Below, one piece after another: positions 32,621-44,808 of a stretch of DNA of 64,000 nt. The stretch's first letter is position 1; every line of letters begins with the position of its first letter. The position numbers and the translations under genes are program-made. The notes under the pieces were generated by a model, which was not told the DNA's origin, made no database searches, and was given only the letters and a program-made list of their open reading frames with translations. Origin of the DNA: Tetracentron sinense (taxonomy: Eukaryota; Streptophyta; Magnoliopsida; Trochodendrales; Trochodendraceae); assembly GCA_015143295.1 (NCBI GenBank), contig CM026557.1, forward strand, positions 26,507,760 through 26,571,759, in the 5' to 3' direction.

Positions 32621-33400
32621 TTTGGAAGGATTGTCCAGCTTGTATACTCATCAAGTCCAACTTAATTTTTGGAACCTCTAGCTCCTAATGCTTGGTATGA
32701 TCTTGCATAAGTGCAATAGTTGCATGTTTGTTAAGGAGAATGAGAAATTTGAGTAGATAAAACTTTTACTTGGGAATGAGACAAAAGTTGGATGATCGTA
32801 ACCATATGAATCTTCCAATAAGAGGTAGCTAACTTTATTTCACCTTCTTCGAAAAGTTTAAAAAATTCCGCATTGAAATAAAGAAATAGCTAGGTAAGTC
32901 TTCCATATTTGAAAAGAGTGCCTCTTAATAGAAATTTCATAATTTACTCTCATTGCATCTTGTCTCAGATAATTCCCAATACAAACCATAGCATGATGGA
33001 GTTGTTAAATCGAATTATATTGGATATGATTTGATGGAAGATGAGCTTGGGATTCGCGTTAGAGATACTTAGTCTCTATTCCTAGATAACAAAAGATATT
33101 TTTAAACAGGAATACAAGTTTCCTAGTAGAGAAACTGAATCTAGAATTGTTCTAGAAGTGGAAGCCCAATAGACCATTAATTATGAGAATTGATAGAGAT
33201 CAACTCTCTACTCTCACTATAACTAAATAGTACACTAGAACCCACAGGTCCCAGAATCTGTAGTTGGACTAACTTTTATTCTGATGAAATAATCAAACTG
33301 TTTGATTTTCATCTAAGAATGAAAGTATCCTTTGTGTGCAAATTGGTTAGTGGGAGCATAATTACTTTCCTGGCTCTATGCAAAGATAATATTTTTTTCA
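32621..33400 (+). repeat. Direct repeat of Z internal sequence, left copy
   Basis: It is nearly identical to 38200-38977. It includes a degenerate integrase segment (FEKFKEFRIEIK type in the right copy). A 30-bp stub (32590-32620) duplicates the CTCTAGCTCCT region that occurs again at 32670-32690. Confidence 0.85.
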
Positions 33401-33970
33401 TTGTAAATGAAGTATGAATATTATTCTTCTCTTAGATTTGATCTAACAATTTTACAATGAAGGAAAAAAACTTTGACAACATGTTTTCTTAGTCCTAAAT
33501 GGTTTAGAGACAAAAGAAAAATGATATTGTTATTCTCCCAATAACAATAATGTTTTTGTTCAAGTAAGATTCCAAGAAAAGAGTTTCTACCTTTATGGAA
33601 TGGAATCTGTTTCTCTTAGATATGTGATATTATGAAACAATATACTTGTACTAGACCGAATATTCATCACATGGTGATGTGATAAGATATTGGTCAGATT
33701 AGTCCAGAGCATTGTACAATGGTAAAGTACAAGCATGTTAACTTCTGAAAATGACTGTTGGACAGTATCATTTTTGTTTAATCTTTTAAGACTGTGGTTA
33801 TTGATAACAAATTTGCAAGAGTTGGAAGTGTTATTGCATCACTACAATAGTTGTGGAAAAGCAGACATGACAGACCCATGCATATTAAGTTATGCTTCAG
33901 CTGGTATTTGAGAAACATCACTGAGAAAATGGGCATTATATCTAATTGGCTTAGAGTGCAAGTGGGAGAT
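33400..33970 (+). pseudogene. Copia RT/RNase H end of Z1 (degenerate)
   Basis: Near 33640-33710 the + strand reads CTRPNI, then stops, then SPEHCTMVKY, a decayed form of the copia C-terminal pol region. Further on, ITEKMGI and VQVGD precede the polypurine tract AGTGGGAGAT (33961-33970). Many stops are present. Confidence 0.6.
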
Positions 33971-36165
33971 TGTTGGACATATATGCCCTCGAAATCCAAT
34001 AAGAGACTTTTCTATGTTGATTAAACAAGCATCATATTCATACAACCAATTATAAAGGGTATTTATATTAAGTACTGTCTCATTTGATGATGACATAAAG
34101 TTCCATAGGTAACATTGTAGGAAAATCATGCAAAGGTTGCAAGGAGTTATGATTTTCCAGTTCCTTGTAAACCTAATATTATTCGAAGCCTCTACAGTAT
34201 TGGTTGGGCGCTGTACTTCATCATGGCTTGTACATGTGTAGTTCTATGAGATAGTGTGATGAATCTCATTCACAGAGAGTGGTGACTCTTGACTAACATG
34301 TGAGTATATGTAGCAAGTACATAATACTGAACGGGGTCACTAGTGGATACCTTATGAAATACACTGTCAGATTGTATTAGGGTTATCCATTTGACAAATT
34401 GTCCTTAGACCTGAGAGGTTAACATCTTCTCAGACATTTATCTATATGGCTTTGATGTGCCAATCGGCAATGTCCAATACACAGGACTAACTCCAGGTAC
34501 GTTGGGTCATGTACACAATGTTTGGAGAAGTGTGTAAACACTTAATAAGGAATCCACAACTCCTTAATTGGAAATAATGATATCAAGGTGATACTTGTTG
34601 AACTGAACTGTTAAATCCAGTACTGGTGCTTTTCGGTAAAATGGTTTTTATCGAAGTTGATATTTTTAATATGGAAAAGTATATATAAATATATATGTCA
34701 GTTCTTTTCTAATGTTTCTTCAAAAGTGTTTTGGAGGTTCAGTTCAATGAAAAAGTAATCATGAGAAAGGGTTCTATTCGTAAGCTAAGGACTAAGACAG
34801 TGGAATTGTTCCAATCCCAGAAGCTTACAAGTGATATCGGAATGTGGAAGGATTTATTTGTAAATATATTGTGAGATGGTACTTATAAGCAATTCTCTAA
34901 TTTCTGGAGGTTAATCACATTGTGTTAATAGACATTAATTGTAATTGGTGGAAGTCCAGGGATATAGATAAAATTCTATAATCCTAATGGAGTGTAGGAA
35001 ATGTGTTTCCTAGTAACAATGCTTTAACCAAAAGGTGAAGTACTTAGTCCCTCAACCGGAAATAGGAGATCCCTTTAGATCTCACACACAAGGACCTTCT
35101 TAAAGTATTTAATTTAATTATTAATTAAATTAATTAATCTCTCAAAGTGATCACTATATGGTATAGTGAAGCTCTAAAAGGTGGAATCACATTAGATGTG
35201 AAAAACCAAATGGGTAGGACCTATTGGAGAATATTTTAAAAGAATAGTTAAAGTAACCAAAAGGGTTTAGAACCCATTGGGAACGTGTGGAGTGGGACCC
35301 ACCTAGGGTGGGACGCCCACTTCAAGGAGGAATAATAATTGTTATTATTTTAATTAGTTTCTAATAACTAATATCCTTATTAGATAAGGTTAGTTAGTTA
35401 GTTAGAGTTAGTTACTAATTAAAGATTCCTTGTAGGACAAGGAATCTATTAGTTTCTTGCTAATCAAGGAATCCTAGTTGGATTAGGATAAGGATAAGAT
35501 TAGTTGGACACTAATGGATGAGATTAGTTTCTATTTTTGATTATTCCTAATTAATTATGGAGAAACCAAATAGGAAACTAATTGAGGAATCCTTATTGGA
35601 TAAGGATTAGGAAACTTTGGTTACAAGCAACCAATAAAGCCTATAAATAGGGAAGGACGTCCAGGGCTTTGGGCATTCTTTAATTTTCCAGAATTTTCAG
35701 ATTTGGAAACCTCTCCCCTCTTCTCAAATCTCATGCCCAGCCCCTCTCTCTAGTGGTGTACGGTCACCCCTCTCCCGTTTCTTCTCTTGTGTGTTCTAAG
35801 TTTTGAATAATCAAGAAAAAGAAGATCAAGGATCTTGATCATCAAGAAAAGTTCTTGATAATAAAGATTGGATCTTTTATTCAAGATTCCTAGAGCTGGA
35901 AATTTGGAAGGGCCATTAGCTTACATTAGAGAAAGCTTTAAAGGAAAAAGAAGGTTCGTGTGAATCGACAGGAGACTTGACACTTGTGAAGTTTTGTGAG
36001 TACTGTTCTTATGTGGATTTGACTTAACAATTTCAAAGTCGCAAAGGTGATTGTGATTTCTAACCTTCATTGAATAAAATCAATTAGAATCTTAGTCAGA
36101 CCTTGGGATTCGATGTATGCCCCCCAAGAACTGTGTTTCTAAAATTAAAAAGAGGCATACTTTCA
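33971..36165 (+). repeat. Family-Z LTR (Z1), 2195 bp
   Basis: It begins TGTTGGACATATATG and ends GGCATACTTTCA. It is nearly identical in layout to 40237-42416 and 47750-49934, all about 2.2 kb. It is preceded by a polypurine tract and followed by a primer site. Confidence 0.9.
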
Positions 36166-36166
36166 G

Positions 36167-36179
36167 TGGTATCAGAGCC
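36167..36179 (+). other. Primer-binding site of Z1
   Basis: TGGTATCAGAGCC is a perfect initiator tRNA-Met type site one base after the LTR end. Confidence 0.9.
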
Positions 36180-38977
36180 TTGGCTATGCTTCCCTTTGAT
36201 TTGAGGGTATAATCAAATTTTAATTATATCAAGAATGCATCCCCTATGAATGTTGGTTACCCTAATAAATCAATCTTCTAGATTCTTGATTATTGGATAA
36301 TCATTTATTAGGGCTAAGGGAGCCCTCTAGTTATTGAGGGAGAGATCAAGCCCTTAGAAATTAGTGTGATACTAATTTTGGTTTTGGGTTTTTTGAAAAC
36401 ATCTTTTCATAAGGGATAAGTATTTAGAGATATTTAAATCTTGATTATAGCCTTTAAGGATTTAGAGATCCTTTTAGAATATTAAATTAAATTGTTTAAT
36501 TTATTTTAGAGAGCCCAGAGCAAGTTTTCCCTTTGATTTAGACCACTTAGATACCCATTGACATTTTGGCTAGCATATATAGATGGGATTTTATTTATTA
36601 AATATTAATTAATAAATCTCATGGTGTTAGACACCCTTGATTAAGCGTTCTTGGAAATTAAAGCTTATTTCGATTAAAATTGATTCATGGATTTTCGGAT
36701 TGGTATTTGATTAGAAGAATTGATATAGTTTAGATATTTCGGCCATAACTTTTTGACCGTAAGTCTGATTTAGGTCTGTCAGTACATAGTTTCAAAGCTG
36801 TCGAAAAGATCTACAACTTTTGTGAAGAAAGTTTTTCCAGAATCAATTGTTTTGAGGGTCAAAACTTGAGTCGAAAATCTAAAACGGGAAAAGGAGTTTT
36901 CTTAATTAATTTTCCAAGAGGCTTTCAAATTTTTCCATATTTCCATTATTTGATTTGGGAGCATGAGATGCTATTAAATCGTTTAATGGGCTATCAATTA
37001 ATTAAGTAGTTTAATTATTTGATTCGAGAGCAAGGGCTGAGATTTAATTAAATTGTTTAATTATCTGCTTCGACTCCACGAGCTATCATTTAATTAAATG
37101 TTAATTATGATATCCTTTATAGTTCTCTAAAAAGTTTATGGGAATAATACCATAATTATTGTAGTTGATTTGGATCAATTACATGTGCTCAGAATTACCA
37201 GCTACATAGTATTTATAAGTTTTTATTTGATTAATAGTTAATCAAGTAATTACATAAATGCCATTGGTAGAGATACAGGGTTTTATCTCAAGTGAATTTT
37301 AATTGAGAGAGATCAATTATTTTATGGACATTTAATACTATTGTTTAGGGTATTATTTTAGTGCATGTGTGGTACTATCCTAAAATGGAAGATTGCATGT
37401 GTATTATAAGACACCCAATGCTCATCAGAAATATGAAGTAGCATATTTCCTAATTTTATAGATTGAGGGGTTTATGAAATTTGATTGAATGATGAGCAAT
37501 ATCATCAAAGATCGAAAGCCCTGGTCTAATGATATTATGTGTGAAATATTATGATGTATGTTTTATTGTCATGTCATTCTTTAACCACCTTACCAAGACT
37601 TTAGTGAGAATCTCTTGACCAATTCAAAGTGTTTGGAATGGAAAAAGAATCTCAAGTTTGTGCTTACTATCTAAAGAATTGCCCAAGTTCTCACTACTGA
37701 TGTTAAATCTCATTTGAGATGTTTACAGAATACAATATGGCTGCTAGGTAGCTTACTATATAAAAGGACAAGTGGACACTAAGTTGACTAGGGAAACCCA
37801 ATCACAAAGAATATGATAGAGATCATTGGATTCATAAATCCCAATTCTTGATGCTGAGATAAATTAAGATAAATTTATGGGATTAGAGGATATGATCCTC
37901 GACAAACTCCCGGAGTCATTTAATATGGTTATGTTGAACAAGTAGGAAATCAGATTGTCTGAAATCCCACATGTTGCATATGGCTAAGAACCTTTGAAGA
38001 GTTCATTGCTACTTACAAAGATGTTCAAAAGTGTTGGATTTTTGAAATCCCGAGTATTTATGCAAAGGAAAGAAATTCAAGATTTTCCATTGGAAATATA
38101 TTCTGGTAGTATGGACAAGGGCTCTCTTCAAAGAAAAAGGAAAGTATAAGGATTGTGCTTCATAGTGAAGCAATTGTTCATTGGGTACAAAACAAACCTT
38201 TGGAAGGATTGTCCCGCTTGTATACTCATCAAGTCCTACTTAATTGTTGGAACCTCTAGCTCCTAATGCATGGTATGATCTTGCATAAGTGCAATAATTG
38301 CATGTTTGTTAAGGAGAAGGAGAAATTTGAGTAGATAAAACTTCTACTTGGGAATGAGACAAAAGTTGGATGATCGTAACCGTATGAATCTTCCATTAAG
38401 AGGTAGCTAACTTTATTTCACCTTCTTTGAAAAGTTTAAAGAATTCCGCATTGAAATAAAAAAATAGCTAGGTAAGTCTTCCATGATTGAGAAGAGTGTC
38501 TCTTAATAGAAATTTCATAATCTACTCTTATTACATCTTGTCTCAGATAATTCCCAATACAAACCATAGTATGATGGTATTGTTAAATTGAATTATATTG
38601 GATATGATTTGATGGAAGATGAGCTTGGGATTCACATTAGAGATACTTAATCTCTATTCCTAGATAACAAAAGATATTTGTAAACAGGAATACAAGTTTC
38701 CTAGTAGAGAAACTGAATCTAGAATTGTTCTAGAAGTGGAAGCCCAATAGACCATTAACTATGAGAATTGATAGAGATCAACTCTCTACTCTCACTATAA
38801 CTAAATAGTACACTAGAACCCACAGGTCCCAGAATCTGTAGTTATACTAACTTTTATTTTGATGAAATATCAAACTGTTTGATTTTCATCTAAGAATGAA
38901 AGTATCCTTTGTGTGCAAATTGGTTAGTGGGAGTATAATTACTTTCTTGGCTCTATGCAAAGATAATATTTTTTTCA
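36180..38977 (+). pseudogene. Copia gag and integrase region of Z1 (degenerate)
   Basis: About 1.3 kb of leader is followed by a decayed copia gag (around 37480-38050; ILDKLPESFNMVML readable near 37890) and then integrase-like sequence (38400-38480; FTFFEKFKEFRIEIK, then a stop). No long ORF survives. The 3' 778 bases duplicate 32621-33400. X3 sequence resumes at about 38980. Confidence 0.6.
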
Positions 38978-39824
38978 CCCTAAGGTGCCAACCTGAAATT
39001 TAAACTTTGTTTTTGGGTCTCGCACCCTTCATGAAAGTTTTAGCTCTTTTCGACACGACGTTTTAACATATTATGGAGTAAAATCCGAGCTACGGTTTGG
39101 GAGATATGCCCAAAACAAGCAACCTTGGTTTTTTGAAAAATTTTAGAAGTTTAAACAAGTTTAGCATTGCTTATCTCACCACCTAGGATCCGTATGATTA
39201 GTCTAGGTCACTTACCATCCTATGAAGGAAATGATCAAACCGAGTCTTCAATGGTCTTCAACTTCACTTGTCATGAATGTTTGACGGCAATGACACAAGA
39301 TACACACCTAGACACCTAGATTCACTTGTTTTGACACCGGAATATGCCAACACAAAAAACATGGACTTTACAGTACTAATAAGATTACAAGTAAGACCAA
39401 AAGTAAACTAAGTAAGTAAGTAAGAAAGAAAGACACACAAAAGCAATAATACATGTTTGTGTTTTGCACCACCGAATACCATCAAAAGGGCGATAAGTAT
39501 AACAAAGTAAGTAAGTCGTCGTACCGGAATATATACTAAGCTGTCCGTCCCGGATAATGTACGAAGGGTGGTATCTCGGTAAAGTAAAGTATAGTATGTC
39601 CTTTCCATATACGGTAAAGCGGTATTTTAATTTATTACCAATGCATGTGGATGTGTTGTTCATAAAACGATAAAGTAAGAAGTATGAAAAGTAAGAAAAG
39701 AAATAAAGTAAATGACATAATGTACATATTCACTTTCTGCACTCTGATTTATGTATGTGAACTGAAGTATGAAATGCATGTATGTTAATGTTCATTATAT
39801 TGTTTACTATTGTTCGTTATAGAC

Positions 39825-39863
39825 GCGGAGTAACTTGTTACTTAGCCGATGACTTTGTTGTAG
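39825..39863 (+). other. Splice-acceptor-like block in Yd
   Basis: GCGGAGTAACTTG, TTACTTAGCCGATG, a T-rich stretch and TTGTAG. It matches the position and order of the blocks in Ya-Yc. The TAG itself would stop the downstream frame, so here the ORF can only be entered by splicing or a later start. Confidence 0.4.
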
Positions 39864-40010
39864 GCAAGTTCTGGTTTTGATATTTGTGCACCCGGACTGT
39901 GGAAAGAAGAGGAATACATAGAGGATCCTGAAGGAATCATCCCAAAGAAGAACGGGATCTTGATCGATGGCCCTACTATTGAAGTTGATTTATTAGTATT
40001 TAAATTTTAA
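39864..40010 (+). CDS. Related 48-codon ORF in LTR Yd, no ATG
   Basis: The frame runs from just after TTGTAG to a TAA and reads LWKEEEYIEDPE in its core, like WVEEEYIEERE of Yc. The C-terminus is different (ends LLVFKF) and there is no starting ATG. The function is unknown. It is either a diverged member of the small-ORF family or decayed. Confidence 0.3.
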   Translation, partial: ASSGFDICAPGLWKEEEYIEDPEGIIPKKNGILIDGPTIEVDLLVFKF

Positions 40011-40236
40011 GGAAACTTTAATTGACTTTATGGAGAATCATGTTTAGTTTAGTTTTATGGTTATGATCGGGATTTTATTATATTTCAGTTGCAGTTATGG
40101 ATTATGGATTTAGTGGATGTTATTAATTGAAAAAAAATTTAGGTTCGTATTTTAGTATGTCATAAATGTTTTTAACAGGATGGTTTGTTAAGTAAGTCAC
40201 GTGCCAAGATCTCACATTCTCCTAGGTGGGGTTTTG

Positions 40237-42416
40237 TGTTGGACATATATGCCCTCGAAAGTCAATAAGAGACTTTTCTATGTTGATTAGACAGGCATCA
40301 TATTCACACAACCAACTATAAAGGATATTTGTATTAATTACTGTCTCATATGATGATGACATAAAGTTCCATAGGTAACATTGTAGGAAAATCATGCAAA
40401 GGTTGCGAGGAGATATGATTTTCCGGTTCCTTGTAAACCTAATATTATTCGAAGCCTCTAGAGTACTGGTTGAGCGCCGTACTTCATCATGGCTTGCACA
40501 TGTGTAGTTCTACGAGATAGTGTGATGACTCTCATTCACAGAGAGTGGTGACTCTTGACTAACATGTGAGTATATGTAGCAAGTACATAATACTGAATGG
40601 GGTCACTAGTGGATACCCTATGGAATACACTGTCAGATTGTATTAGGGTTATCCATTTGACAAATTGTCCTTAGACTGAGAGGTTAACATCTTCTCAAAC
40701 ATCTGTCTATATGGCTTTGATGTGCCAATCGGCAATGTCCAATACACAGGACTAACTCCGGGTACGTTGGGTCATGTACACAATGTTTGGAGAAGTGTGT
40801 AAACACTCAATAAGGAATCCACAACTTCTTAATTGGAGATAATGATATCAAGGTGATACTTGTTGAACTTGAACTGTTAAATCCAGTACTGGTGCTTTTC
40901 GGTAAAATGGTTTTTATCGAAGTTGATATTTTTAATATAGAAAAGTATATATAAATATATATGTCAGTTCTTTTCTAATGTTTCTTCAAAAGTGTTTTGG
41001 AGGTTCAGTTCAATGAAAAAGTAATCATGAGAAAGGGTTCTATTCATAAGCTAGGGACTAAGACAGTGGAATTGTTCCAATCCCGGAAGCTTACAAGTGA
41101 TATCGGAATGTGGAATGATTTATTTGTAAATATATTGTGAGATGGTACTTACAAGCAATTCTCTAATTTCTGGAGGTTAATCACATTGTGTTAATGGACA
41201 TTAATTGTGATTGGTGGAAGTTCAGGGATATCGATAAAATTCTATAATCCCAATGGAGTGTAGGAAATGTGTTTCCTAGTAACAATGCTTTAACCAAAAG
41301 GTTGAGTACTTGGTCCCACAACCGGAATTAGGAGATCCCTTTAGATCCCACACACAAGCACCTTCTTAAAGTATTTAATTTAATTTATAATTAAATTAAT
41401 TAATTTCTCTAAGTAATCACTATATGGTATAGTGAAGCTCTAAAAGGTGGAATCACATTGGATGTGAAAAACCAAATGGGTAGGACCCATTGGAAATTAT
41501 TATAAAAGAATAATTCAAGTGACCAAGAGGGTTTTGGAAACCCTTTAGGCATGTGGGGTGGGACCCACCTAGGGTGGGACGCCCACTTCAAGGAGGAATA
41601 ATAATTGTTATTATTTTAATTAGCTTCTAATAACTAATATCCTTATTAGATAAGGTTAGTTAGTTACTAATTAAAGATTCCCTAATTGTTAGGGATTCCA
41701 TTAGTTAGTTACTAATTGAAGATTCCTTATTGGATGATAAGATTAGTTACTAATGGATAAGGTTAGTTTCTTTTAAGACTAATCCTAATTGGAATAGGAG
41801 AATAATGAATAAAGGAAACTATTGAGGAATCCTAATTAGATTAGGATAAGGTTAATGAATTATAATTGGATTACAATTCAAGCAACCAAGAGGGAACTTA
41901 TATAAAGTAGTGGATGCCCAGCCCTTTAAGGAATATAATTCTCCAGAATTTTTTTCTTCTCTCCCTCTCCTCAAGTTTACGCCCAGCCCTCTCCCCCTTT
42001 GAGGGTGTACGGTCACCCTTCCCCTTTTTCCTTTTTGTTTGGTTTTTGATCTTGATGATCAAGAACAAGTTCTTTGAAGATCAAGATTAGATCTTGTTTG
42101 ATCAAGAAAGGTTCTTAGATCAAAGAAAAGAAGAAAAGATAAAAGAGCATGGAATTTGGAAGGGCCATTAACTTCCATTAGAGAAAGCTTTAAAGGAAAA
42201 AGAAGGTTCGTGTAAATCGACAGGAGACTTGACATTTGTGAAGTTTTGCGAGTACTATTCTTACGTGGATTTGACTTAACAATTTCAAAGTCGCAAAGGA
42301 GAATGTTATTCTAACCTTCATTGAATAAAATCAATTAGAATCTTAGTCAGATCTTGGGATTCGATGTATGCCCCCCAAGAACTGTGTTTTTAAAATTAAA
42401 AAGAGGCATACTTTCA
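40237..42416 (+). mobile_element. Solo LTR, family Z (Z2), nested in Yd
   Basis: This 2180-bp LTR runs from TGTTGGACATATATG to GGCATACTTTCA, flanked by TTTTG (40232-40236 and 42417-42421). It has no primer site or polypurine tract. It lies ten bases inside the right end of Yd. Confidence 0.93.
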
Positions 42417-42431
42417 TTTTGGGGCGCGACA

Positions 42432-43859
42432 ACTTTACTAGGTTGTATTGAGGCTTAGGATAGGTTTAGGAAAATAAGGGGTCACAGGGATTCAAAGTTC
42501 TAAGAGAATATCTCGATGTTCTTTCTAACTTTTCCTGAGGGTGTAACACCAAATCTTTTTCTCTCATTTTTTTCTAATCTCTTAATCTTTTTGAGGCAGC
42601 TCAATTTGTTTTCAGCTTTCTACCTTCTCTTTTCAAATTTTCTTCTCAGCTTAAACCCACTTGGTTTTTCTTTGCTTTCTCAATTTCTATCTTTCATGGC
42701 GTACCCATACCAATCACTCTTATATCCTTCTCAGAAATAAGGTGACGAGTCATACTTCTTATCTGGATTTGGTTTTTGGTTAATGGGTTAAGAAGAAATG
42801 TTTTCATTTAAGGCTCAAAAAAGGGTTTCTAAAAATGCAAAATTAAGGTCAGCTAAAAAATTTAGAAGGTTACAAATATGGCCTAAATCACTTTCTAGGG
42901 TTACACTCTCATGTCTTATACCTTGAATGGATACAGAGAAAGTTTTATTGTAATAATCCAATATTTGATGTCACTCCAAGTTTAATGATCAAATCAAGAA
43001 TTAATGAGATCTCTCAAAGGAATAAGTATGGGCTAGAAGAAATTGACTTGTGACTCAGAATTATTTTATAACCCTCTGAAATGGTCAAATGCTCAAAAGC
43101 TCATTGGGTTAGGTCTCCACAAATATTCTTCTTGGATCTCTAGAGAATCTAAACTTAGGATGACTTTGATGTTGATTTTGTGCAAGTTGTGCCGAATCTG
43201 AATTTTCTAAGTGTTTAAATCCATAGTAGTATTACTGAACTAAAAGCTAACATGTATTTCAAAAGATGACATCATTTTCAATAAGTAGACTAACAGTTAG
43301 TTTTGTCTCATCATTGTAAAGGTACTTGAAAGCATTTTGAAAATACTAGAGGACTCTAAAAAGAAGAAAATAAACCTAGATATCTTACCTGCAAAACCCA
43401 GAGTTCTACCTCCTAGGCGGCCTACGGGACAGGCCGGAAGCTTTCACAATCTCTAAAGCTCCAAAGAGTTAGCAAATGAAAACAATTTTAAAAAAAAAAG
43501 AAATCAAAAGGAAAACATGAGTTTTGGAAAACACCCACCCCCAAACAAAAGATAACACCGTCCTCGGTGCTCATGACCAGGACAAAAAGATATGAATGTG
43601 GACTACAAGATGCAAAAATTGAGGAAGGGTATTCCCAGTTTGGCAGAAATTATACAGTGTCGATGATCTGCATAAGTGATGATATCTGTACAACCTGAAA
43701 ATACTTCCATAAGATATGCAAAATAAACATGCGACTCATGTGACTCTAGGAATCTCGGAATTGCCTTTCCGACAGCGCTAAGTTTAACGTCTTCAACCAG
43801 ACACAAAGAGGGTACATAAAAGCACCCCCAAACAAAATGAAGCACATAGATAGACTGAG
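42432..43859. other. Degenerate element DNA, no supported gene
   Basis: This is DNA of the host into which Yd inserted. On the - strand, purine tracts GTTTGGGGGTG occur at about 43835-43825 and 43555-43540. They resemble Athila/Tat polypurine tracts and fit the gag-protease remnant to the right. A frame at 43845-43603 has no recognisable domain. Confidence 0.4.
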
Positions 43860-44808
43860 GAGGTCATCAATCTACAAAGAGATGATCGATAAGATCGATC
43901 TCAACCAACACTAACCAGTGGCTTTGGAATGACCCCCATAGGTTGTATGTCCTTTAAGCCTAACGATTGATAGACTGAAAAAGTCAGGAGATTCACACTA
44001 GCTCCTAGGACCAGCAAAGTGGTGCAGCTAAAATCATTTCCTATGATGCACTGAATGGTAGGGATTCCAGGATCCTTTAATTTGAACGCAGTGGCTTTTT
44101 TTACTAGAAATGGATCCTTAGGTGCTTGTTTATGTAGCTTAACTGTGCATAAGTCTTTGAGGAACTTAGCATAGTTTGGAATCTGCTTGATAGCAATACT
44201 AAACGGGATATTGATTGGTAAGTTTTTGAAAATTTCTATGATCTCTGAAAATTGTTGGTCCTGGTTATTCCGGACAAGCCTTTTTGGGAAAAGTGATTTC
44301 AACTGACAAATGGGCTTGTCCTTAGACTAAGGTATCTGCATAGGAATATCGCATTTGGGAGCAGACATGAAAGCATCAGAGTTGGATGTGAAATTGAGAT
44401 TCTCTGAGCTTGGGTTAGAAGGCGGTGCTTTTGGGGGCACCAAGGATGGTAGTACTCCAATATCAACAGTTTTGCTTGAACAAAGGGTGGTATCAACTTG
44501 GATCTCTCCCTGAAAAGTTTGATACTTTGACTGCATTTTGACTTCAGAAACTATCTCCTGTTCAGCAGGATTTAGAATTGTTTGGCGCAGGAAGTTACCT
44601 ATCTCGCTCTCAATTTCTAATTGATCCAGATGTTGAAAGGATTGTTCTTGTCGGGTCATAAGCTGGGAGAGGACTTCTAGATCAATTTTAGTAGTAGATT
44701 GTAGAGGCGAAGCGAAGGGAAGCTGAGGTACCGATTCATAATTAGAGCTCATCGAGGTATAATAATTGTAGGACTGAGGAGTCGGGAGGGCACTCTGTTG
44801 GTCAAAAT
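43860..44808 (-). pseudogene. Athila-like gypsy gag-protease remnant
   Basis: Two in-frame pieces (44808-44327 and 44302-43901), separated by a stop at 44327-44329, resemble the gag end and protease of plant Athila-type gypsy elements: PKRLVRNNQDQQF, NLPINIPF, YAKFLKDLC, LKDPGIPTIQC, LGASVNLLTFSVY. In the protease active site the catalytic Asp before LGAS is Val. The upstream part is cut by a solo Z LTR at 44809; a short remainder (47002-47083) lies beyond it. No RT or integrase was found. Confidence 0.65.

Larger units (their letters stand above)
32590..38977 (+). mobile_element. Permuted family-Z copia element (Z1): internal - LTR - internal
   Basis: One Z LTR (33971-36165) has a polypurine tract and 3' internal sequence on its left and a primer site and 5' internal sequence on its right. 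The two internal pieces overlap in content: 32621-33400 is repeated at 38200-38977. A complete internal order (gag, integrase, RT/RNase H end) can only be read by going from 36166 to 38977 and then from 33400 to 33970. No target duplication was found, and target LTR sequence is missing at the site. Confidence 0.75.
32431..39372 (-). mobile_element. Solo family-X LTR (X3), disrupted by a family-Z element
   Basis: The left end TGAAAAATCAATTCGG and right end GGACTTTACA match the X2 LTRs. The flanking duplication is GCACT (32426-32430) and GTACT (39373-39377), one mismatch. Only about 560 bp of X sequence remains (32431-32589 and about 38980-39372). Roughly 0.9 kb of the LTR, the part equal to 2870-3740 in X2, is missing where the Z cluster sits. 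Confidence 0.7.
30772..42431 (+). mobile_element. Solo LTR, family Y (Yd), twice interrupted
   Basis: It begins TGTAGAGACCC and ends GGGGCGCGACA. The 5-bp duplication ACTTT flanks it (30767-30771 and 42432-42436). Its own sequence is 30772-32430, 39378-40236 and 42422-42431, about 2.5 kb in all. Insertions are the X3/Z1 cluster (32431-39372) and the solo Z2 LTR (40237-42416). It carries palindromes (31273-31306), a 58-bp triplicate repeat (31704-31877), an acceptor-like block (39825-39863) and a related small ORF (39864-40010). Confidence 0.88.

Noticed and set aside
33971..42416. Z1 and Z2 LTRs as the two ends of one intact copia element
   Set aside because: Z2 has its own exact TTTTG duplication inside Yd, and the DNA between them includes X3 and Yd sequence, so they are separate insertions.
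42516..42740. 74-codon Leu/Phe-rich + strand ORF
   Set aside because: Low-complexity T/C-rich sequence in degenerate element DNA; no recognisable domain, conservation not testable here.
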